Notes under the pieces: generated by a model
What the model was told of the DNA's origin: nothing
Databases searched by the model: none
What the model saw: only the letters and a program-made list of their open reading frames with translations
Origin: an uncultured Chlorobiota bacterium
GTDB taxonomy: Bacteria; Bacteroidota; Ignavibacteria; UBA10030; UBA6906
Direction: 5' to 3'
Length of the DNA: 64,000 nucleotides
Assembly: GCA_900696645.1 (NCBI GenBank)
Contig: CAADGV010000023.1
Location: 84,272 to 148,271 of the forward strand
Translations under genes and position numbers: made by a program
In this document: positions 14,391 through 23,243 of the stretch, piece by piece
Position numbering within the stretch: position 1 is the first letter of the stretch
Layout: each line of letters begins with the position of its first letter

Positions 14391-16121
14391 ATGATCAACG
14401 TTATCATCGTTGATTCGGCTTCGGGTGAATGGAGGCAATTCACTGAACCGAAAGAAATCGTTGTTGTGCATGACATACGCGGGATTATTCCTTCGTTGAG
14501 GAACGTTGAACATCGCGTCAACAATGAACAATTGTACGCGGCAGGATTCATCAGTTATGAGGCATCTCCGGCATTTGACAAGGCACTGCGTGTGCGACTT
14601 CACGATTACGCCTTCCCGCTCATGTGGTTCGGATTGTTTGAAAAATCGGCCGTCATCCGGTTGCAGGGAGCGGGCCTGTGTCCCCGACTCGAATGGAGGC
14701 CGACGATCTCCCGCCAATCGTACAACGATGCCATCGCGCTCATCAAGAATCATATCGCCGCAGGCGATACGTACCAGGTGAACTTCAGTTTTCGGATGAC
14801 GGCTTCATGTGATGCAGCCCCGTATGATCTCTTCCTGCAACTCACACGAGCACAGCCTTCTCGTAATGCAGCATTTATCGAGACGGACGACTTTGCAATC
14901 TGCTCTGCATCGCCGGAACTCTTCTTTTCGATCGATGGCGAGAATGTCCTCGCCCGACCGATGAAGGGAACAGCTCCTCGATGTCCCACACTCAAGCACG
15001 ACACATCACAAGCAGAATTCCTGCGATCATCCGAAAAGAACCGTGCCGAGAATGTGATGATCGTTGATATGATGCGGAACGACATCGGCCGTATCGCTAA
15101 AGTCGGCACGGTCGAAGTGCCCTCGCTCTTTGACGTGGAGAAGTACCCGACCGTCTGGCAAATGACGTCGGCAGTTGCTGCGAAGTCAAGCGCTTCAATC
15201 CTCGAAATCCTGGAGGCGCTGTTTCCGTGCGCCTCGGTTACCGGTGCCCCGAAGGCCAGCACGATGGGAATTATTGCTGAACTTGAATCTACACCCAGGA
15301 AGATCTACACAGGCGCAATCGGCTTCATTGCGCCGGATCGCAAAGCACAGTTCAATGTCGCAATTAGAACTGTTCTTATTGACAAACGATCAAAGGTTGC
15401 CGAATACGGTGTCGGAGGAGGGGTTGTATGGGATTCAACACCCGAAGGTGAGTATGATGAATGCCTGACGAAGGCGCGGATTCTCACCGAGGTTCGCCCG
15501 CAGTTCAATTTGTTTGAGACCCTCTTGTACACGAACGAGGATGGTTATTTTTTGCTGGATGAACATCTTACCCGCCTCAGGAATTCGTGCGAGTATTTCG
15601 GGCTTGCGTTTGACAAGAACGTTGTACTGAAGATCTTGCACAAAGCAGAGCAGCAGTTCTCACACGGTTCGTTCCGTGTAAAGGTGGAACTGCATCCCAA
15701 CGGGCTCCCCGCGCTTGAAACGAAACCGATTGATGCCGCAGTGCTGAGCATACCGGTTCGTGTACGTCTTGCGTCTGCTCCGGTTGACTCGAACAATCTC
15801 TTTCTCTATCATAAAACTACTAATCGCACAATGTACGACGATGCGCTTGCTTCCGTTTCCGATTGCGACGATGTGATTCTCTGGAATGAACGCGGCGAGA
15901 TTACCGAATCAACCATCGCGAATGTAGTTGTTGAAATCGACGGGGAGTTGGTTACGCCGCCGGTTGAATGCGGGTTGCTGGCGGGAACGTATCGTGCACA
16001 GTTGTTGTACGAAGGCAAGATCAAAGAACGCATAATCGCCAAAGATGAATTCATGAACGCAAAACGGGCATTCCTCATCAACTCGGTCCGTAAATGGCGC
16101 GAACTAAGGATTGTGACGTAG
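14391..16121 (+). CDS. pabB: Aminodeoxychorismate synthase component I fused to aminodeoxychorismate lyase (PabB-PabC)
   Basis: A 576-aa fusion for p-aminobenzoate (folate) synthesis. Residues about 1-370 form a chorismate-binding PabB domain with AAGDTYQVNFSF, MKGTAPR, NRAENVMIVDMMRNDIGR, SVTGAPKASTM and YTGAIGFIAPD. Residues about 375-576 form a class IV aminotransferase/ADC lyase domain. It has FETLLYTNEDGYFLLDEHL, the probable PLP lysine in YHKTTNR, and ITESTIANVVVEIDGELVTP. Together they convert chorismate and ammonia to PABA. The amidotransferase partner (PabA/TrpG) is not in the window. It follows the SnoaL-like gene by 1 base and precedes the DUF456 gene by 1 base. Confidence 0.92.
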   Translation: MINVIIVDSASGEWRQFTEPKEIVVVHDIRGIIPSLRNVEHRVNNEQLYAAGFISYEASPAFDKALRVRLHDYAFPLMWFGLFEKSAVIRLQGAGLCPRLEWRPTISRQSYNDAIALIKNHIAAGDTYQVNFSFRMTASCDAAPYDLFLQLTRAQPSRNAAFIETDDFAICSASPELFFSIDGENVLARPMKGTAPRCPTLKHDTSQAEFLRSSEKNRAENVMIVDMMRNDIGRIAKVGTVEVPSLFDVEKYPTVWQMTSAVAAKSSASILEILEALFPCASVTGAPKASTMGIIAELESTPRKIYTGAIGFIAPDRKAQFNVAIRTVLIDKRSKVAEYGVGGGVVWDSTPEGEYDECLTKARILTEVRPQFNLFETLLYTNEDGYFLLDEHLTRLRNSCEYFGLAFDKNVVLKILHKAEQQFSHGSFRVKVELHPNGLPALETKPIDAAVLSIPVRVRLASAPVDSNNLFLYHKTTNRTMYDDALASVSDCDDVILWNERGEITESTIANVVVEIDGELVTPPVECGLLAGTYRAQLLYEGKIKERIIAKDEFMNAKRAFLINSVRKWRELRIVT

Positions 16122-16122
16122 A

Positions 16123-16602
16123 ATGTCAGTATTCCTTTGGGTTGTTGCAGTTATCCTGGTTATTACCGGCATAGTCGGTGTCGTTGTTCCGGTTCTTCCC
16201 GGAACCTCGCTTGTTTTTGTCGGACTTCTCATTGCGGCTTGGGCGGATGGCTTCGTGAAAGTAAGCTGGTTCACGATAGGAATCCTGGGCTTACTTGCCG
16301 TAACGTCATTCGGAATAGATTTCTACCTGGCGAGTTTCGGCGTGAAAAGGTTCGGGGCAAGCAAACTGGCGATGTTTGGCGCAACAGCAGGCATGCTCGT
16401 TGGTATGTTCTTCGGGATTGTGGGACTGCTTGTGGGCCCGTTTGTCGGAGCATTCCTCGGCGAGTTGGTCATGAGGAAGGATCTCAAGCAAGCCGGTAAG
16501 GCCGGCGGGGGCGCATGGCTCGGACTTGCAATCGGCATAGCAGCCAAGATTGCGTTGGTGTTTACGATGATCGGGATTTTTGTTCTGGCATACATTTTCT
16601 GA
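16123..16602 (+). CDS. DUF456 membrane protein
   Basis: A 159-aa integral membrane protein with about five hydrophobic segments. The glycine-rich repeats GIVGVVVPVLPGTSLVFVG and GLLVGPFVGAFLGE are characteristic of DUF456 (YqgC-like). No catalytic residues are apparent and the function is unknown. Its ATG follows the PabB-PabC stop by 1 base, suggesting co-transcription, though a folate role is not implied. Confidence 0.85.
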   Translation: MSVFLWVVAVILVITGIVGVVVPVLPGTSLVFVGLLIAAWADGFVKVSWFTIGILGLLAVTSFGIDFYLASFGVKRFGASKLAMFGATAGMLVGMFFGIVGLLVGPFVGAFLGELVMRKDLKQAGKAGGGAWLGLAIGIAAKIALVFTMIGIFVLAYIF

Positions 16603-16741
16603 GTTGATGATTTACCAGTCTTTGAACGAGTCAGAATTATGGTTTCTTTAAGAATGGCGAACGAAATGAGATATCGGATTGTTACTTCAAGGCACAAACT
16701 CTAAACTTCACAATCATTTACGCAGAAAGGAAACACACATC

Positions 16742-17155
16742 ATGAAACGATCAGCAACAGCAGTATGGAACGGCTCCGGCAAAGAAGGCAAGGGTGTCGT
16801 TTCGGTGCAAAGCGGTTTCATCAAGAACCAGGCTTATACGTATGCCTCGCGCTTCGAAAATGCCGTCGGAACCAATCCCGAAGAACTGGTTGCAGCGGCA
16901 CACGCCGGATGCTTCGCCATGAAGCTGAGTTTTGTTCTCGGTGCGGCAGGCTTCACACCGGACGCCCTCAACGTGACATGCACTGTGAACCTCGAACAGG
17001 GCGCAATCATTGAGAGTCATCTTGAATTGAAGGCAAAAGTTCCCAGTATTTCCGCGGAGAAATTTGCGGAATGCGCAAACGAAGCAAAGGCTACTTGCCC
17101 CATCTCGAAATCGTTGACTGCAAAAATCACGCTTGATGCGAAGTTGGAAGGATGA
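16742..17155 (+). CDS. osmC: OsmC-family peroxiredoxin
   Basis: A 137-aa OsmC/Ohr-fold protein, a thiol-dependent hydroperoxide reductase. The peroxidatic Cys57 lies in [12 protein letters not shown] and the resolving Cys119 in [10 protein letters not shown]. The Arg in YASRFEN and the Glu of NPEELVAAA complete the usual active site. It begins with [14 protein letters not shown], typical of the OsmC branch rather than Ohr. Start at ATG 16742 with AGAAAGGAAA upstream. It stands alone, with 140 bases separating it from the DUF456 gene. Confidence 0.93.
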   Translation: MKRSATAVWNGSGKEGKGVVSVQSGFIKNQAYTYASRFENAVGTNPEELVAAAHAGCFAMKLSFVLGAAGFTPDALNVTCTVNLEQGAIIESHLELKAKVPSISAEKFAECANEAKATCPISKSLTAKITLDAKLEG

Positions 17156-17221
17156 AGAAACCATAACGGGGTTCGGGTGTCAAAGCCCGGTCCCCGATCA
17201 GCTTCCGGTGAATGAAGGAAC

Positions 17222-17584
17222 ATGATGGAGAAAGTCAATCTCAGCGAGAAATTCAGTCTGTTCAGCGAACACTGGCAGCCGAAGATTGTTGCGGAACTGA
17301 ATGGGCAGGCCGTGAAGCTTGCAAAGGTGAAGGGTGAGTTCGTGTGGCATCATCACGATGCGGAAGACGAGTTGTTTTTCGTTGTGAAAGGGACCCTTAC
17401 CATCAAGTTTCGCGACAAGGACATTGTGTTGAACGAGGGCGAAATGATAGTGGTGCCGAAGGGCGTTGAACACAAACCCGTTGCCGAAAACGAAGTATGG
17501 TTGATGTTGTTTGAGCCGATACAGACGTTGAATACGGGCAACGTGGAAAATGAACGGACAGTAGAAAGTCCCGAGAGGATATAG
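17222..17584 (+). CDS. Cupin-domain protein
   Basis: A 120-aa single-domain cupin. Motif 1 is seen as EFVWHHHDAEDELFFVVKG (two His, a third metal His and Glu), and motif 2 as GEMIVVPKGVEHKPVA. Metal-binding residues are intact, so it probably binds a divalent metal. Small cupins of this type can be isomerases, dioxygenases or sensors, and the sequence does not decide. AAGGAAC precedes two consecutive ATGs; the first is used. It is followed by galT after 59 bases. Confidence 0.85.
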   Translation: MMEKVNLSEKFSLFSEHWQPKIVAELNGQAVKLAKVKGEFVWHHHDAEDELFFVVKGTLTIKFRDKDIVLNEGEMIVVPKGVEHKPVAENEVWLMLFEPIQTLNTGNVENERTVESPERI

Positions 17585-17643
17585 ATCCGTAAAGATATCA
17601 TCGTATAATTCAGTTCCTCGAATATTCCGGGGAGAATTGAGAG

Positions 17644-18648
17644 ATGGAAGAGATTCGGCAAAACATTATTACGCGTGATTGGGTGATCATTTCCAAGACG
17701 CGTGCCGGAAGACCCAACGAATTTGCCGGAAAGAAAAAAGAGCGGCAAGTACTGCCTGCGTACGATTCCCGCTGCCCCTTCTGCGCGGGGAACGAGCACG
17801 AAACGCTGGATGAGTCCTTCGCCATTCGCGGCAACGATGGATGGAGAGTCCGTGTCGTCCCGAACAAATTTGCCGCTCTTTCACCTCATGGCCAGCGCAA
17901 CCGCCGTGTTGCGGGAGTCTTTCGATCCATGCCGGCAGTTGGCATTCAAGAGGTTGTCATCGAGCATCCGCGGCACGACACGACCTTGGCGCTGATGCCG
18001 GAGGCACATGTTGCAGATGTCATTCGTGCTTACCGGCAGCGCTATGAGCATGTCCGCAAGGATGAACGCATCGAAGCCATCATTATATTCAAAAATCATG
18101 GTGAAGCCGCAGGTACCAGCCTTCAGCACCCGCACTCGCAGCTTGTCGCAACCCCTATTGTCCCGAACCAGTTTCGGGTCCGCATAGACGAATCGATCCG
18201 CTACTTTGATGATATGGGCGAATGCGTCTATTGCCGGACGATTGCCGAGGAACTTGCCTCACGCGAGCGTGTGATTGAGGAAAACGAGCACTTTGTTGCG
18301 TTCATTCCTTATGCGGCCTTGTCTCCGTATCATATGTGGATTTTCCCCAAACGGCATGCTTCCTCGTTTGATGATATCACTGATGCCGAGGTCATGAGTC
18401 TTGCGCCGATTCTCAAATCTGTTCTCGCTCGACTCTATGTTGCGCTCGACGACCCGGATTACAACTATTCAATTCGTTCTCTCCCGACGGCCGGGTTACG
18501 CACAGAATATTTCCACTGGTATGTCACTATTATTCCGAGGATCACAAAGACCGCCGGGTTTGAGTTTGGAAGCGGAATGTTCATCAATACTTCTGTCCCT
18601 GAGGAAAGTGCTGCCGTGCTCCGCGATGTAGAGGTTGACCGGCTTTAA
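17644..18648 (+). CDS. galT: Galactose-1-phosphate uridylyltransferase family
   Basis: A 334-aa HIT-superfamily nucleotidyltransferase. It has zinc-type Cys pairs C44/C47 (CPFC) and C194/C197 (CVYC), [10 protein letters not shown], and the nucleophile motif HPHSQ (162-166), with His164 expected to carry the UMP adduct. The C-terminal half has [13 protein letters not shown]. It transfers UMP between UDP-glucose and galactose-1-phosphate in the Leloir pathway. Related enzymes use ADP-glucose (nucleoside phosphorylases), and since no galK, galE or galM is nearby the exact substrate is not certain. GGAGAATTGAGAG precedes the ATG. Confidence 0.87.
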   Translation: MEEIRQNIITRDWVIISKTRAGRPNEFAGKKKERQVLPAYDSRCPFCAGNEHETLDESFAIRGNDGWRVRVVPNKFAALSPHGQRNRRVAGVFRSMPAVGIQEVVIEHPRHDTTLALMPEAHVADVIRAYRQRYEHVRKDERIEAIIIFKNHGEAAGTSLQHPHSQLVATPIVPNQFRVRIDESIRYFDDMGECVYCRTIAEELASRERVIEENEHFVAFIPYAALSPYHMWIFPKRHASSFDDITDAEVMSLAPILKSVLARLYVALDDPDYNYSIRSLPTAGLRTEYFHWYVTIIPRITKTAGFEFGSGMFINTSVPEESAAVLRDVEVDRL

Positions 18649-18746
18649 GTGCGAATCGGAACAATTGTACTTGTGCGAGAACCTTTTCGGTTCATTCGTT
18701 GTATTACTTGATGTGGAGAAATCAAAGAAAACAGGAGAAGATAGGA

Positions 18747-19259
18747 ATGACCGAACGCATTATTGTCCTTGGAGTTGTGATGGTGTTGGGAGTGGCCACA
18801 CTCTACTCTGCCGGACCAAAACTCAAGATATACTCTCTGGAGAAGAAAGGGTACCTTATGCTTGACAAGGTTGTCAAATCCGACGAGGAGTGGAAGAAAC
18901 AACTCACTCCTCTTCAATACGAAATTACTCGCAAGAAAGGAACGCAGCGTGCATTCACCTGCGAGTATTGGGACAACAAGGAGAAAGGATTATACAAGTG
19001 TGTCTGTTGCGACATTGATTTGTTCACTTCCGATGCAAAGTATCAGTCCAATACAGGCTGGCCGAGTTTCTGGAAGCCTGTTGCGGATGAGAATGTGAAA
19101 GAGGAACGTGATACCAGCCATGGTATGATACGCACCGAAATTCTCTGTGCACGGTGTGATGCACATCTCGGCCATGTATTTGACGATGGGCCGGAGCCGA
19201 CGGGAAAGAGATACTGCCTCAATTCCGCTGCACTCAGATTCATCAAAAGCGGGAAATAG
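18747..19259 (+). CDS. msrB: Peptide methionine-R-sulfoxide reductase, membrane-anchored or exported
   Basis: A 170-aa MsrB that reduces Met-R-sulfoxide in proteins. Zinc ligands C85, C88, C134 and C137 (CVCC, CARC) and the catalytic Cys157 in RYCLNSAAL are all present. A recycling Cys at 72 (AFTCEYW) is in the usual place. An N-terminal hydrophobic stretch (about 5-22) is a signal peptide or anchor, so it likely acts in the envelope. Start set at ATG 18747, behind GGAGAAGATAGGA; an in-frame ATG at 18699 would only lengthen the cytosolic tip. It is followed by a strong terminator. Confidence 0.92.
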   Translation: MTERIIVLGVVMVLGVATLYSAGPKLKIYSLEKKGYLMLDKVVKSDEEWKKQLTPLQYEITRKKGTQRAFTCEYWDNKEKGLYKCVCCDIDLFTSDAKYQSNTGWPSFWKPVADENVKEERDTSHGMIRTEILCARCDAHLGHVFDDGPEPTGKRYCLNSAALRFIKSGK

Positions 19260-19294
19260 AACCTGAAATAATTGAAAAATAGTCTCGTTTCTTT

Positions 19295-19333
19295 GAACGC
19301 CACTCCGTATCTTGCGGGGTGGCGTTCGTTTTT
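19295..19333 (+). terminator. Strong intrinsic terminator after msrB
   Basis: GAACGCCAC (19295-19303) pairs with GTGGCGTTC (19319-19327), with an inner extension, followed by GTTTTT. Textbook rho-independent form. Confidence 0.88.
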
Positions 19334-19391
19334 CCGATGGCTCAGGCGAGCGCAATTTCGCCACAATCACTTGTGCACTCACACCAATTGA

Positions 19392-22300
19392 ATGGATATT
19401 TCTCTCAGACTTATTGACACGCTTGCTTCACCCGAAGTTGTTGCACGCGGCCGTGCGTACTTCCATGACGGGCGTGTCCACCTCGACCATATTACCGACA
19501 CCTTTGCTCGCGCAATGGTGGATGGTTCCGATCTGTATACGGTTGAGATACACGGCGATGCCTCCGGCATCGAAGCAAGCTGCACGTGTCCCTTCCAATG
19601 GGAGGGGAAATGCAAACATATCGTGGCGGCGATGTTTGCAGTTTTATATAGCAACGCGAAAGTCGACTATGACCCGCGTCAACTTGAGTTAAAGAAGCGT
19701 GAAGATCAGGCCACAACGTGGGTGCAGAATGTCCGCCCGTTTCTTGCTCCATCCATAAATGACCCGGCCGAGGGAAAGGCGGATACGTCATGGCGGCTTG
19801 TGTACAGCCTGAAAATCAACGGCAGGCGCCGTCATCTGTACCCCATCAAACTCAAGCTTTCCAAAGAAGGCTTTGACGGGCAGGGAACATTGCTGAGACG
19901 TTACGATCTCTTTGGCGATCCTCATTTCGATTTTGTTGACCGGGTGATCCTGGAGCGTATCGAAAAGGACTTCTGCACAATCGTGCCGGATCAAGCGGCT
20001 ACCGGGCTGTCCGATCACATGGATGACGACCATTCGTGGTCGATGAATGATATCATCATGGGCGATCTGTTCAACTTGCTTGTGAACAAAGAATTGTACC
20101 TCACTCATCAAACACACTATACCTTTCGAAGGCTTCATGTGAGTGCCGAGCCCGCTCGCGTGAACCTCAACGTGAGCGAGACAAACGGAGGAAGCATCGC
20201 AATTCTACCGGAACTGGAATGGCGGGGAATGGTACATCCGTTCCCCGAAGATGCGGAGATTCTCTCAATTGACACTCCGTGGATTCTCTTCGGCAACAAC
20301 GTTGTGAGGCTGGCCGGTACCAACGCGGCAGGATTCCAGACAATGCAGATGTTGAGAGACAAAGTAGTCGTGCCGCCTGCCGACCATGATGAATTCATGG
20401 ACGAAATTCTTCCGCGGTTGGTAAGACGGTTCAGAGTCCGCTCCGAATTATCGACCATCAAGACAATCGAAACCGACCCCACTTTCAGAATCTATCTGAG
20501 TGAGTACAATGACAAGCTGAATATCCAGTTACGTTTTGCCTATCACAACGTGGAAGTCACCGAAGGTCAGGCAAATGAATCTGAGTACAACGCAATGTCG
20601 CAGGAATTGCTTGTTGAGCAAGGGAAGTTCGTCTATGTTCATAGAAGTCCGGACATGGAATCTCGAGCAGTCAAGAAGTTGATGGATTCATCCCTGACTC
20701 CCTATACACGGCACGACGGCTCGAAGCATTATTTCCCGGTGATGGATCCGCTTGAGTGGCTGCTAAAGAAGCTTCCGGTTCTTGCCGGAAACGGATTTGA
20801 AATCTTCGGTCAGGAAAATCTGAAAAAGCACCGGTTGCGCGCCGAACGCCCGAAATTCGGTATCCGGGTGTCATCGGGGATTGACTGGTTTGACCTTCGG
20901 GTTGATGTGCAGTTCGAGGAGAGTTCTATTCCATTTCAGTCGTTTGTGGAAGCAATCCGAAGAAACGAACAATTTGTCAAGCTCGATGACGGAACATTTG
21001 GCGTCATGCCGGAACAGTGGGTGAAGAAATTCGGACGGGTCGTTGCGCTGGGGGCCGCGGGGGACAATCTGCTGAAACTTCCCCGGACACACATCGGCCT
21101 GCTTGCCGAACTTTCCGATGGAGCCGATGAGTTCGAGAGTGATGAACAATTTGAGCAAATGCGGCAGCGCCTGCAATCATTTACCTCAATCGATACTTGC
21201 GAACTCCCCGGTTCGTTTCACGGCGAGTTGCGTCCCTATCAGAAAGCAGGTTTTGACTGGCTGCATTTCCTTCGTGAGTTTGGCGTTGGAGGAATTCTCG
21301 CGGATGACATGGGGCTTGGCAAGACGGTGCAGACACTTGCTTTGTTGCAACATGTGTATGACAATGGAGAGAGTCTTCCCAGCTTGATCGTTGTGCCGAC
21401 ATCTCCGCTGTTCAATTGGCAGAAGGAGATTGAACGATTCACGCCGCAACTGCGCACGCTGCTCTATACAGGATCCGATCGCAAACAGCATCTTGAATTG
21501 TTTGACAAGTATCATCTGATTGTAACAAGCTACGGTATTCTCAGGCGTGATGTTGACATATTGAAGCAGAAGAAATTTCTGTATGTTGTTCTCGACGAAT
21601 CTCAGAACATCAAGAATCCGGTGTCGATCAACGCACAGGCAACGCGAGCCCTGAGGGCACGACACAGGTTGGCGCTTTCGGGAACGCCCGTTGAAAATAA
21701 CCTGAACGAACTCTGGTCGCAGTTTGCGTTTCTCAATCCGGGAATGTTGGGCTCCGAGCGTGTGTTTTCGGAACAATTCGCGAAGCCAATCGAGAAGTTT
21801 GCCGACGAACAGGCCTCAACAGCCTTGAAGCAGCTCATTTTTCCTTTCATCCTTCGACGCACGAAAGATCTTGTGGCCACCGAACTTCCCCCGAAAGTCG
21901 AGTCGGTGGTGTATTGTGAGATGGATGCTGAACAGAAGCGGCACTACGAGTACTGGCGCCGGTACTACCGTGAATCCATCTTGAACAGTATTGAAACGGT
22001 CGGGTTTCAGAAAAGCAAAATCAAAGTCCTTGAAGGATTGATGCGATTGCGGCAGGTGTGCTGTCATCCCCGGCTGGTAGAAGTCGGCTATGGCGGAACG
22101 TCCGGCAAGTTCGATGTCTTCAGCGAAATGCTCGAGGACATTCTCGCCGAGGGCCACAAGGTATTGGTCTTTTCGCAATTCGTGAAAATGCTGACCGTGC
22201 TGCGTGAGTATTGTGATCAGAACAAGATTGTGTACGAGTACCTCGACGGCAGCACAACCAACCGGAAGGAACGAGTGGAGAGATTCCAATCTGATGATCA

Positions 22301-22607
22301 TGTAAGGCTGTTTCTCATCAGCCTGAAAGCGGGAGGCACGGGTTTGAATCTGACTGCCGCCGACTACGTCATCCACTACGATCCATGGTGGAACCCTGCT
22401 GTAGAAATGCAAGCTACAGACCGAACGCATCGCATCGGGCAGACGAAACAAGTGTTCTCCTACAAACTCATTACCCGGGAAAGTGTTGAAGAGAAGATTC
22501 TTGCACTGCAGGAAAAGAAGAAAACCCTGGTAACGAGTATCATCACAACGGATAGCGGCTTCATGAAAACACTGACGAAGCAAGATGTGGAGGCGTTGTT
22601 CAGTTAA
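19392..22607 (+). CDS. SWIM zinc-finger SNF2-family helicase
   Basis: A 1071-aa Swi2/Snf2 ATPase. An N-terminal SWIM zinc finger is present (C64, C66, C74, H76: CTCPFQWEGKCKH). A long middle region (about 100-600) is bacterial-type and of unknown fold. The SNF2 ATPase follows: DDMGLGKT (Walker A, about 638), VVLDESQN (motif II, about 735), ALSGTPVENN (motif III), then SLKAGGTGLNLT, HYDPWWNPAVEMQA and DRTHRIGQ in the helicase C domain. It is a DNA translocase probably linked to repair or nucleoid remodelling. The domain layout is complete for the family. It stands alone after a terminator. Confidence 0.93.
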   Translation: MDISLRLIDTLASPEVVARGRAYFHDGRVHLDHITDTFARAMVDGSDLYTVEIHGDASGIEASCTCPFQWEGKCKHIVAAMFAVLYSNAKVDYDPRQLELKKREDQATTWVQNVRPFLAPSINDPAEGKADTSWRLVYSLKINGRRRHLYPIKLKLSKEGFDGQGTLLRRYDLFGDPHFDFVDRVILERIEKDFCTIVPDQAATGLSDHMDDDHSWSMNDIIMGDLFNLLVNKELYLTHQTHYTFRRLHVSAEPARVNLNVSETNGGSIAILPELEWRGMVHPFPEDAEILSIDTPWILFGNNVVRLAGTNAAGFQTMQMLRDKVVVPPADHDEFMDEILPRLVRRFRVRSELSTIKTIETDPTFRIYLSEYNDKLNIQLRFAYHNVEVTEGQANESEYNAMSQELLVEQGKFVYVHRSPDMESRAVKKLMDSSLTPYTRHDGSKHYFPVMDPLEWLLKKLPVLAGNGFEIFGQENLKKHRLRAERPKFGIRVSSGIDWFDLRVDVQFEESSIPFQSFVEAIRRNEQFVKLDDGTFGVMPEQWVKKFGRVVALGAAGDNLLKLPRTHIGLLAELSDGADEFESDEQFEQMRQRLQSFTSIDTCELPGSFHGELRPYQKAGFDWLHFLREFGVGGILADDMGLGKTVQTLALLQHVYDNGESLPSLIVVPTSPLFNWQKEIERFTPQLRTLLYTGSDRKQHLELFDKYHLIVTSYGILRRDVDILKQKKFLYVVLDESQNIKNPVSINAQATRALRARHRLALSGTPVENNLNELWSQFAFLNPGMLGSERVFSEQFAKPIEKFADEQASTALKQLIFPFILRRTKDLVATELPPKVESVVYCEMDAEQKRHYEYWRRYYRESILNSIETVGFQKSKIKVLEGLMRLRQVCCHPRLVEVGYGGTSGKFDVFSEMLEDILAEGHKVLVFSQFVKMLTVLREYCDQNKIVYEYLDGSTTNRKERVERFQSDDHVRLFLISLKAGGTGLNLTAADYVIHYDPWWNPAVEMQATDRTHRIGQTKQVFSYKLITRESVEEKILALQEKKKTLVTSIITTDSGFMKTLTKQDVEALFS

Positions 22608-22700
22608 GCTCGTCTTGCCGGATCAATTCGTATTCGGCAGCCTCGTTGCTTGTCAGGGGGTGAATGCCTAAATTCCGACACAGATTTGCGAACTATACCA

Positions 22701-23243
22701 TTGAAAATCTACACCAAAACCGGCGACAAAGGTGATACCTCACTCTTCGGCGGACAGCGCGTTCCCAAAGACGCACTACGTATTGAAGCGTACGGCACCG
22801 TCGACGAATTGAATTCCGTTCTCGGTATTGTGCGTGCCGACAACACGGATGCAGAAATTGATGCGGTTCTCGACAGAGTTCAGAATGATCTGTTTGAACT
22901 TGGGGCAGACCTTGCAACACCGAGATCCGCTGCAACGAAGCAGGTCAAGCGTATCGAACCTAAAGATTCCAAACATCTTGAAAAGAGCATTGATTCGTTC
23001 GAGATGCATCTCAAGCCGTTGCGCTCGTTTATTCTCCCGGGCGGATCACCGGTTGCATCGCGGCTTCACTTTGCCCGAACCGTGTGCCGCCGCGCAGAAC
23101 GGACGGTTGTTCGCCTGTCACGTAACGAGGATATCGGAGACGGAATTACGATCTTTCTTAACAGACTTTCGGACTTGCTGTTTGTGATGGCGCGGTATGC
23201 GAATCACGTTGCCAATATCCCTGAAACAAAGTGGAAATCGTAA
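22701..23243 (+). CDS. PduO-type cob(I)alamin adenosyltransferase
   Basis: A 180-aa ATP:cob(I)alamin adenosyltransferase of the PduO/MMAB type, making coenzyme B12. It has TKTGDKGDTSLFGGQRVPK at the N-terminus, EAYGTVDELNS, and the R-rich helix ARTVCRRAERTVV, which holds the ATP/corrinoid site. The TTG start at 22701 begins exactly where the family begins (KIYTKTGD); an in-frame TTG at 22650 also exists. The next gene may overlap its end by 47 bases. A radical SAM/B12-like protein at 5.9 kb could be a user of cobalamin, but no linkage is shown. Confidence 0.92.
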   Translation: MKIYTKTGDKGDTSLFGGQRVPKDALRIEAYGTVDELNSVLGIVRADNTDAEIDAVLDRVQNDLFELGADLATPRSAATKQVKRIEPKDSKHLEKSIDSFEMHLKPLRSFILPGGSPVASRLHFARTVCRRAERTVVRLSRNEDIGDGITIFLNRLSDLLFVMARYANHVANIPETKWKS